DNA of 37,281 bases from Zygnema cylindricum (Eukaryota; Streptophyta; Zygnematophyceae; Zygnematales; Zygnemataceae), in contig JBBHKE010000260.1 of assembly GCA_037447655.1 (NCBI GenBank), forward strand, positions 1 to 37,281. The letters run 5' to 3'. This document shows, piece by piece, positions 29,810 through 37,281 of the stretch (position 1 is the stretch's first letter; each line of letters begins with the position of its first letter). Made by a program: the position numbers and the translations under genes. The notes beneath the pieces are model-generated. The model was not told where the DNA came from and did not search any database. It saw nothing but the letters and a program-made list of their open reading frames with translations.

Positions 29810-30176
29810 AGGGAAAAGGTTTTGGGCAGAAGCAATGAACTGTGCTAATTACCTCAAGAATAGAGTTCTTACTTCAGCTATAAGAGATCAAACACCTTAT
29901 GAGAGATGGACAGGCCGGAAACCAGACATATCTCACTTAAAGGTTTTCGGCAGTCAAGTGTTCAGTCTAGATACTGATCGGTCCAATTGGAAGCTAGATC
30001 CTAAAGGAAAACCGGGATACTTATTAGGATATGATGAAGATGTAAAAGGATATAGAGTTTATGATCTAAGAAGGGAAGATATAATCTTAGTAAAGCATCT
30101 AGTAGTTATGGATGAAGGAAAGTTTGTGGATCCCTTCAAATATACGAACTCAGTAAAAATCAGGTTTGAGTCATAA
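29810..30176 (+). pseudogene. CopA-4 integrase C-terminal remnant and linker start
   Basis: KRFWAEAMNCANYLKNRV, TPYERWTGRKPDISHLKVFG, LLGYDEDVKGYRVYDLRRED: the end of copia integrase after the catalytic core. Ends with a stop at 30174-30176 (TAA for the GAA of CopA-3), the only stop between here and the RT frame. Confidence 0.88.
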
Positions 30177-30266
30177 AATTCCGATGACTTTGAGCTTCCT
30201 AACTATCCAGGTTTTAGAGAATATGACATTCTTGCAGGAACAAATCAGACCGAAAAGGACTCGGCT

Positions 30267-32063
30267 GTGGAAACTCCAGTGACAACTCTACTCGAAGCGG
30301 AAGACGTGGTGGAAATTGATTCGGAATCAAGGGATAGGGGAGAAGCCGAGTTTGTTCGAAAGAATCCACAAGAACCATCTATTCCGGCCTCAGATTTTGA
30401 GGGGGGGAGGAGAAGTAGCAAAAGAATGCAAGAAAAAAAGGTTAATAACAAGGTAACTAAACTATCTCATCAAGATGAACCTCAAACTTATGGAGAGGCG
30501 ATGACTTGTCCAGAAAGAAACCGGTGGAAGACAGCCATCAATGAGGAGATGGCTTCAATCATGGCAGCCGATACTTGGGAGCTGGTGGACTGTCCACCTA
30601 ACCGAAAACCAATCGGTTGTAAGTGGGTTTTCAAATTAAAACTGAACCCAGATAACACAATCGAACGCTACAAGGCCAGATTAGTGGCAAAGGGATTTAC
30701 ACAAAAAGAAGGAATTGACTACGAGGAAACCTTTGCCCCGGTGGTCAGATTTCCCTCCGTCCGCATACTTCTCAGTTTAGCAGCGGCGGAAGACATGGAA
30801 GTGCATCAGATGGACATCAAGACAGCCTTTTTGCATGGAGAATTGGAAGAGGAGATTTTCATGCGACAACCCGAAGGTTTTGTGGAGGAAGGAGAGGAGA
30901 GTAAGGTATGCCGGCTGATTAAATCTCTTTATGGTTTGAAACAGGCACCTCGACAATGGAATAAGAAGCTTGATGAGTTTCTTACGGGTCTGGGATATAT
31001 CCGGATCAGCTCAGATCACTCAATCTATGTTTTCAAAGATGAGGAAGGTTTTATATTTATTGCAATTTATGTTGATGATTTGCTTGTTTTAAGTAAATCA
31101 ATGGAAAAAATTAACAAACTGAAAACCAATCTTAAGGGGAGATTTGAAATGAAGGATATGGGAGAAGCAAGATATATTTTGGGAATTCAAGTAGAGAGAG
31201 ACCGAAAAAGGAAATTTATAAGATTGACTCAAAAGGAAGCAATAGGGAACATGCTTGAAAAATTTCAAATGGATAAAGCTAATAGTTGTACAACTCCAAT
31301 GGAGTTGAAGAAGGGAAGTGAGGGGAGTGAGGAAAAAAGAGTCATAGTCTTAGACGAGGAATTATCTCCTGATGAACAGAAGTTCATGCAGACTATTCCT
31401 TACAGGCAAGTAGTGGGAAGTCTAATCTATTTTATGAATTGTACCCGGCCGGATTTAGCTGCAGCTGTAGGAGTGCTGAGTAGAAGTCTAAATGCTCCCA
31501 CTAAGAAGGATTGGGAGGCAGCTAAGAGAGTCCTTAGATATTTTGTAGGAACTAGAGATCTATGGTTGCATTTGGGTGGGGAGAATACTGACATCACTAC
31601 TTGGAGTGATGCCAGTTATGGTGATGCTCCAATGAGGAGATGTACTTCTGGATATGTATTATATGTGGGTGATGGGGCTTGCTGTTGGAGTAGCAAACAG
31701 CAAAAGGTTATTGCTCAGTCCACCATGGAGGCTGAGTATATGGCCTCTTGCTCTGCTGTAAAAGAATTGATGTGGGTCAAGTCTTTGCTTGGTGAGCTTG
31801 GTCACCTTAAGAGTGGTGTGCAGAAAATATTTTGTGATAATCAGGCAGCAATCGCTCTTTCTGCCAATCCTAAACACCATTTTAAAGCCAAACACATGGA
31901 CATCAGACTCAGCTTTGTTAGAGAGAAAGTAGAAAACAAAATAATCAGTTTAGAGTACAGACCAGATAGTGAGATGGTATCAGATATGATGACCAAACCT
32001 GTGCCTTCCCCTAAGCTAATTTTTTGCAGGGAGAAGTGTGGTCTGAAATTAAAGATTGACTAG
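30267..32063 (+). CDS. Copia reverse transcriptase - RNase H, open (CopA-4)
   Basis: 598 codons from the first ATG; the frame is open from 30177. It would copy element RNA into cDNA and degrade the RNA strand. Residues 1-85 are an acidic linker. RT spans about 85-330, with CKWVFKLKLNPDNTIERYK, MDIKTAFLHGELEEEIF, SLYGLKQAPRQWNKKLDEFL and the YVDD box (31068-31079). RNase H spans about 430-598, with Asp in WSDASYGD, Glu in STMEAEYM, Asp in FCDNQAAIALS and the SDMMTK end. All expected catalytic residues are visible. It is the 3' part of a former polyprotein: protease and integrase core are deleted and a stop lies 30 codons upstream, so it cannot be made as the native Gag-Pol. Activity of the isolated frame is unknown. 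Confidence 0.9.
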   Translation: METPVTTLLEAEDVVEIDSESRDRGEAEFVRKNPQEPSIPASDFEGGRRSSKRMQEKKVNNKVTKLSHQDEPQTYGEAMTCPERNRWKTAINEEMASIMAADTWELVDCPPNRKPIGCKWVFKLKLNPDNTIERYKARLVAKGFTQKEGIDYEETFAPVVRFPSVRILLSLAAAEDMEVHQMDIKTAFLHGELEEEIFMRQPEGFVEEGEESKVCRLIKSLYGLKQAPRQWNKKLDEFLTGLGYIRISSDHSIYVFKDEEGFIFIAIYVDDLLVLSKSMEKINKLKTNLKGRFEMKDMGEARYILGIQVERDRKRKFIRLTQKEAIGNMLEKFQMDKANSCTTPMELKKGSEGSEEKRVIVLDEELSPDEQKFMQTIPYRQVVGSLIYFMNCTRPDLAAAVGVLSRSLNAPTKKDWEAAKRVLRYFVGTRDLWLHLGGENTDITTWSDASYGDAPMRRCTSGYVLYVGDGACCWSSKQQKVIAQSTMEAEYMASCSAVKELMWVKSLLGELGHLKSGVQKIFCDNQAAIALSANPKHHFKAKHMDIRLSFVREKVENKIISLEYRPDSEMVSDMMTKPVPSPKLIFCREKCGLKLKID

Positions 32064-32076
32064 AAAATAAGGGGAG
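32064..32076 (+). promoter_or_regulatory. Polypurine tract of CopA-4
   Basis: AAAATAAGGGGAG lies immediately before the 3' LTR, overlapping the end of the RNase H frame region by position only. Confidence 0.75.
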
Positions 32077-33125
32077 TGCAGAAACTAATGGTTTTACTAG
32101 TATTTTCTAGGTCTGAAAAGAAATATAGAAGTCGAGGCAGTCTATCTCTAACTTCTCTCTCCAACTCTCAAACTTGTCGCAGTCACTGAGAAATTGGAGA
32201 GGAAGCTAGAGCCATGGCTACCTTGGCTATCCTGAGGTTTACGGGAATTTTATATTAGGGTTTATTTATTTATTTAAAAGGTATGTGCCGGCGGCAGGAT
32301 TTGATCCTTGTACCTACCGGCCGGCAGACAGGAAATAGTCGGTAGCCTTAGCCGTTAAGTCTAGCCGTAGTGTTACGTAACATATAGTTTGATATTTATT
32401 TAAATGATTATACGTGCGATAAATCATTTAACTGAAATGGATTACGGGATACATAGATCCAGTAATATATTATGTACGAATTACGGTACGGACAAAAATC
32501 AGTACCGCGCATTTGTTTCGTAAGTGAAACAAATACCGCGCATGTATTTATTACGGCTACGATTAAATCCGAATTTAATCGGACGGCCGGGATTAGCGCC
32601 GAGATCGCGGAGGAAGATTTCGGCGGTTTGTGGCCATCGCCACATCGGATGACGCGTGGCAAAATTCCGTTGGATTGTGGAATCTCCGGAGATTATGGCA
32701 CCGAATCCGGATTTGACATGTGTCGACATTTTGGCCCTGTCGTACAATGTCCGTACATAAAGTACACCGGCAGCTGTACTTTTGCGTACGGAACTCAATT
32801 CTGATTGGTTCCGTTCATCAGTAGATAGAGTCTGTGAGAGAGATAGGACTTAGAAAAATTAGAAGATAGGACCCCCTCTCCCAGAGAGCTTCTGTACAAA
32901 AGGTCAACTTTGACCCTCCGTAACTTACTGCTCAGGGGAGCAAATTCAGAGATTCTTTTTGCTACCGACTCAGGGGAGTCTTGCCTTTACAAGGGTGTAG
33001 GTGGTCAGGGTTTTTGTCTGCCAGGGTGGCAGTTATTTTTGCTGGAACACAAAGGGGTCAGGATTATCCTAGAGGCTTCTTGGAAGCTGTATACTCTGAG
33101 GACTTATGGAGGTCTCAGAGTTTCA
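32077..33125 (+). repeat. 3' LTR of CopA-4
   Basis: TGCAGAAACT...GAGTTTCA, same length as the 5' LTR. tRNA-like module at 32282-32371 on the minus strand (B-box 32297-32307, A-box-like 32345-32361). Confidence 0.95.
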
Positions 33126-34552
33126 CCCTATCTTTTGAAGCTCCTTCTAATTTTACTTCTCCCCTTTCCCTAGAATTTGTTGAAGTCTCGTTTATCGACC
33201 AATTTTTTGTCTCCGAAATATCAATTAGAGTATCCTCAATATTGTGATTTTTCCCTACTTCCAATTTAAATTCTAGATTTGAATTTCTCATTTCTAAGTC
33301 ATTTACTCTAAACTCCTTGACATCCTCATCATGTCAAAGTCCCTTAAGTACCTCTTTTCTCTTCACTTCCCTTATATCTCCAAAAAAACGTTGTTTCTTT
33401 CGTGGAATTTTTCTGTGTTTTCCTCTCTTCCCCATACTACTGATGTGAAGAAGCTCTGAAACATCTTCATCCTGTTTCTCCTCTTCCCCTTTTTCCTGCT
33501 TATTCACATTGCAACTTCTATTTTTTTCCAAACAAGGACATTCCGCCATATAGTGACCCAGTGTTCTACAAAAGAAGCAAACCCCTCCTTTCAAAGCTCC
33601 CCTTTCTTTTCCTCTTCCTCTCTTTCCATCGAAGTTCCGAGAAGATGTATCTTTATCTTTCTTCCTCTCATCACGCTTGCGCCAGTCACCATCATTCCTC
33701 TCATCACGCTTACGCCAGTCACTACCAGTTGTTAGTGCATTCATCCTGTCACTTCCCCTACGAAGCTCCAAAGTGCTTTCCCTCTCAAGAATCATCCCCA
33801 TGGTAGTGCTCCAATTCCATGAGGAGTAATCCATTTCATGCATACGGTTAATGGTGTTTTCGTACTCATCTGGAAATTTCATGATAATTGTGTTAATCTT
33901 TCTCACCTCAGATTCTTTATAACCTGCACTAGCAAACTTAATATATAACGCAGCATTATAATTGCAAAACTCTATCAAGCTACCGCGTTTATAAACATAG
34001 GCCCCTACTTTCTATTTTACTAACTCATACCCCTGTATAGTCTCACTCTTATACGTCTTAAATAGTGTTTCCCAGACTTTTGAAGACTTGGTCAAGTTCA
34101 TTAGAGTGATAGCTATAGACTTAAACATGTTTCTAAGTATGAGATCTTTTGCTATAGTGTTTTTGTAGTTCCGGATTTTCTGTCATTTTCTTCAGTTGTT
34201 TTTGGTTTAGTTATAACCTCTACAAGTGGAACTGTAGCCGAGAGCCTAGCTCCCCTCACCACAGGTGTTCCTTTACCCTTCTCCCCTTTTCCCCCTTCCA
34301 TGGCAATGATTTCCCTCCACCTTCCGTTGCATCTAAAATCTGGTTGGTTTTCAGGGATGTCCGTGATGAATATCCATAGTGAGTTCCACCAAAGCCCGGT
34401 GGCGAGCACCTCACTTGTCCGATAACAACTCCCCATAAGTGCTTTTCGAAAAGCAATCCCTCCATCATAAATCCCCCATAATTGAAGTCTGTTCCATTAA
34501 ACATAGGCACCCTAGATGGTGGGCCCATAACCTGAAATTCTATAGGTTCCAA
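33126..34552 (-). pseudogene. CopD-1 gag
   Basis: Starts in the LTR (MEPIEFQ) and passes through the primer-binding site as VMGPPSRVPMFNGTDF. A frameshift at about 34430-34260 is followed by KSIAITLMNLTKSSKVWETL, one stop, then an open 214 codons (33978-33334): FCNYNAALYIKFASAGYKES, MKFPDEYENTINRMHEMD, a basic repeat (two WRKRDER units), and the zinc knuckle CFFCRTLGHYMAEC (C-x2-C-x4-H-x4-C, ~33545-33590). After a stop the frame runs on in acidic sequence to the CopA-4 insertion point. Confidence 0.88.
34517..34532 (-). promoter_or_regulatory. Primer-binding site of CopD-1
   Basis: Element orientation GGTTATGGGCCCACCA after the LTR end AATTTCA: 16 bases complementary to the plant-type initiator tRNA-Met anticodon arm. 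ATG in the gag frame, as in CopA. Confidence 0.85.
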
Positions 34553-35584
34553 TTCCTCGCAAAAATCGCAGACCTAAAGAAGCTTAGCTAGATAGTGCCG
34601 ACTCTAAGTTGATAGAAACCCAAATGCCTGACACCCTGACAGTCAAAACTCTAATACAATTTCATCCCTGTGAAAGAAGACATTCTGTGTGCTCAGTTTC
34701 ACCACATAATGCAAAGCTTGCTCAGTTTCACCACATAATGCAAAGCTTGAACATGTGTTTTGGACAATATTCCCCAATTTGACTTTCCTTTACAAAAGCC
34801 GCCAACCTAGCAAGAAAAAACTCTAATCGACTACACCCTTGTGTAGCGTGGACCCCCATGAGTCGGCAGCAAAAAGAATCATTGAATTTGCTCCCCTGAG
34901 TAGTTAGTTATGGCTGGCCAAAGATGGCTTATAAACAGAAAGGGTCATCTGGAGAGAGGCGCCTCAAACATGCTAAGTCCCTAAACTCCAACTCATAGCT
35001 ACCTTTTACTGTACCCTAGACCAATCAAAAGAGTGTATAGTACAAAAATTTACAGTGACCGATAGTACTTCTTGTACGGCCATTGTACAACATGGCCTTC
35101 TGGTAGACACTTGTCAACTTGGGAGCCATCGTTCCTCCTCCCATCTTTTCCAACATCCAATGATGTGGCGCCACGTGGCACAGCGCGGCGCTATGTCCAA
35201 AAGCCGCCAAATATTCACTCGGGTTTGGCGGCGGCGACGACGTCCGTCCAATCATATATATTACACGGTTAGATTCGCGTCCGCAAGGGTCGTTGTCTAT
35301 ATGTGTTGTTTCCTCAATTTTGTGTGTTTAGGTGAAGGTGACGTGGTGTAGTTGATTATAAATTTCGAACCATATTCCTATATTGTTTCGTTAACCCCTT
35401 AATGGATAAGGCGTACGTCTGCTTATTAATCCCCAAACCTAAGTTCAAATCCGCTCTCGAGCAACATTTTGGTCATCTATTTGCCTTTTTATTTCTAACT
35501 ATGGGGGCAGCCATGGTGACTCTCTTTCTCTCTTCTCTATATAGTCTAAATTAAGAAGTGAATATTAGTTACTTCTTTTCAACA
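34533..35584 (-). repeat. 5' LTR of CopD-1
   Basis: 1052 bp, TGAAATTC...TTCAACA in plus-strand view. Contains a G-box palindrome GCCACGTGGC (35170-35179), a tandem ~40-bp duplication around TGCTCAGTTTCACCACATAATGC (34690-34750), and the tRNA-like module. The inner third is similar to the CopA LTR (GAATTTGCTCCCCTGAG). Confidence 0.88.
35383..35466 (+). other. tRNA-like module antisense in CopD 5' LTR
   Basis: CCTTAATGGATAAGGCGTACGTCTG resembles the 5' half of tRNA-Arg genes (TAATGGATAAGGCG). AGTTCAAATCC (35442-35452) is a near-perfect B-box. TTGTTT and GAGCAA at the ends can pair. Anticodon arm degenerate. Confidence 0.5.
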
Positions 35585-37281
35585 ATAACTCTAATTACGA
35601 TTCGCGGTGTACTGTAGTGTACCTTTTGCAGAACGTTGTGCGTTGCGTTGTCATGCTTTATAGTTCCTTAAAACGCGAGCAATGTGCGCGTTTAACTGTC
35701 GCCCTTCGATCACTGTTGCTTACTAAAGTATAGTACAAGACAGTCCAGTACTTTACTGTAGTATCAAATCCTGTGATGTGTACTCCTATAACTAATAGCG
35801 TAAATCTTGTTCTTAAACGCTCTTTAGTTTTGTGCAGTACAGGGAGTGTTTCTTATATGTTTCCCCGGTGTGGTGAACCCTTGTGAACCCTAATTTCACA
35901 GTGCAAAATGCACCATAAGTTTCACAACTACAAAACACCTACCAGTATCATGTAATTCGTAAAATCTGCGGACTCTAATTCTGACCAAGAAATAAGGATT
36001 TTGTTTTACAAAGGGTTTGTACATTAACTCTGACGACGCTGCCCAAATAAAAAAAAACCATATTTCCATCGTCGACAAAGTGTCGATGTATATAATGTAA
36101 ACCTTTCATTCGTATTTTAATTATTATACGTGCGCATGCCTATAGTTGTTATAGTAGTTTCAATAATACTTCGACCCAAAATAATGAACTACGATTAGCA
36201 ACTCTATTAAAGGAGTACACAACAATATGTCACGTCTCCATTCACTTAATTGGTATTATATATTGCATTTTTGCGTTACGATAATAAACCATTAACGCTA
36301 TTAACGAAGGGGCATTATTTCTTTGTTGAACAAGTCATATAATGATAATAATAATAATTAAGAGAGAGTCATTCAAATAGTCATTCTATTTGGAGTAAAT
36401 TGATAACGTGAATTTTGTTTATATTATTGCACTCTCAATGTCCTATGTAAGGTAAACAATGAAATCGTTAGGGATAGTTTCGTTGTTTAATGTAAACGTC
36501 TTATATGTGTTGTATGGGGTTGGAGATGAACTTTGAGTTGCAAATTGTGCATAGTTTGTGCTTGTTATTATACCACATGACTTTGTAATTGATGCAATAG
36601 GGTTGAAAAAAGGCAAATTATTGTAACTGTAGATGAAGTTACTATGTGTACATAACGTTTTTCTTAATGCGCTCATTTGGAGATTAATGGTTGCATTCCA
36701 AACTCAAATGTTACAATTAAAAATCCATGTACTAAAAACACTTATTAGCTTACACTTACACAAATTGGTGCAATAACATGTATCAATGTCGAAACTACAT
36801 ATCTTTTAAGCATATTGTCTTAAAAAGCAATTCATCTTAAAACGCATGAATGCGCATTGATTGTAAATGAGTACTTACCGTAAGACTTCATTATGGAAAA
36901 TAATTATAAAAAATAATGGTATGATAATGGTCTATAGTGCCCATTATAGAAAACAATCTTTGATTGTAAAAGCCAAATACGTGCAATTTAGTTTTAATGT
37001 TATCCGTGTCATATGATGGGTTTGTATTTTAACAATTATTTATTGTTTATAGTTTTACTAGCTTGTATGTTTATGTTTTATAACAATAAAATATGCCATA
37101 ATGATAAATATAGGGATTGACAAGGCACATGGTTGATTATAAAAGAGTATGCCAAAACAAAAAAAAAAAAAAAACTTTATGTTGACAGTCAATTGTTGTA
37201 TTTTGTACACGTTTAGATGGTTATGCAGTAGTTATTTGTAAAGCATGTTACAGTAATTGTGTAAACATCCGTTAATGTAAT
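35585..37281. other. AT-rich non-coding end of window
   Basis: No convincing gene, mobile-element end or RNA gene. Notable only for a run of A at ~37158-37175 and short ATA/ATAAT repeats near 36340. Open frames reach at most 98 codons, overlap on both strands and carry no motif. Confidence 0.5.

Larger units (their letters stand above)
28181..33125 (+). mobile_element. CopA-4, young copia element with internal deletion
   Basis: LTRs 28181-29229 and 32077-33125, both 1049 bp. By eye I count about 11 substitutions and no length change. Perfect target duplication CCCTA (28176-28180, 33126-33130). The internal region of ~2.85 kb lacks the end of gag, all protease and the integrase zinc domain and core. 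RT-RNase H is open. Inserted into CopD-1. Confidence 0.96.
27210..35584 (-). mobile_element. CopD-1, truncated copia element split by CopA-4
   Basis: 5' LTR 34533-35584, gag 33126-34532, then RT/RNase H remnant 27563-28180 and a 3' LTR stump 27210-27562, all minus strand. CopA-4 sits between the two internal parts with a perfect target duplication. Gag was already joined to the end of RT before CopA-4 arrived, so protease, integrase and most of RT are deleted. The U5-side sequence and gag are related to CopA (sister family). Confidence 0.88.

Noticed and set aside
35055-35351. 98-codon plus-strand frame
   Set aside because: Lies in the CopD LTR and overlaps frames on the other strand; it is LTR sequence.
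36443-36676. 77-codon minus-strand frame in the AT-rich end
   Set aside because: Low-complexity Asn/Thr/Ser composition, no motif, no neighbouring gene signals.

Overview
This window reads as nuclear DNA of a repeat-rich eukaryote. It holds several generations of LTR retrotransposons nested in one another, and I see no credible host gene. A green-lineage host (streptophyte alga or early land plant) is my best guess. The primer-binding sites of two copia families match, over 15-16 nt, the anticodon arm of tRNA-iMet in its plant form (GGTGGGCCCATAACC, recalled from knowledge). CCCTAAA-type motifs and G-box motifs in the LTRs are compatible with this. The species is not determined.

Layout. 1-4537: no gene. 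It holds a degenerate heptanucleotide repeat (~330-690), a MITE-like element with 14-bp inverted ends (781-1634), and a degenerate GTAC/CCCTAAA-rich tandem region (~3050-3640). 4538-6504: a truncated CopB LTR fused to the 3' end of a CopA copia element. 6505-13134: a gypsy integrase fragment on the minus strand (GypG-1), split by a decayed full-length copia element, CopB-2 (6956-13010, target duplication CTTGT). 13135-27209: one composite gypsy element (GypG-2) flanked by two copies of a ~630-bp LTR. Its left LTR is broken by a CopA fragment (CopA-2). Its integrase is broken by a full-length minus-strand copia (CopA-3, 15866-22348). The block of about 15428-23528 appears inverted, which cuts the gypsy RNase H gene in two. 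27210-35584: a minus-strand copia of a sister family (CopD-1), split by a young plus-strand CopA-4 (28181-33125, target duplication CCCTA). CopA-4 has near-identical 1049-bp LTRs, an internal deletion, and a long open RT-RNase H frame. 35585-37281: AT-rich, nothing recognised.

How the parts work together. The copia elements share the order gag - protease - integrase - RT - RNase H. The gypsy has RT - RNase H - integrase, followed by a possible PHD-like finger. None looks fully autonomous; CopA-4 comes closest for RT-RNase H but lacks protease and the integrase core.

The most interesting signals are three. (1) In three copia families the primer-binding site pairs with the anticodon half of initiator tRNA-Met, so its ATG, which pairs with the CAU anticodon, lies in frame at the start of gag. 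(2) tRNA-like A-box/B-box modules lie antisense inside the LTRs of CopA and CopD. (3) Pairs of G-boxes at a fixed 64-bp spacing occur in CopA LTRs and are mutated in the youngest copy.
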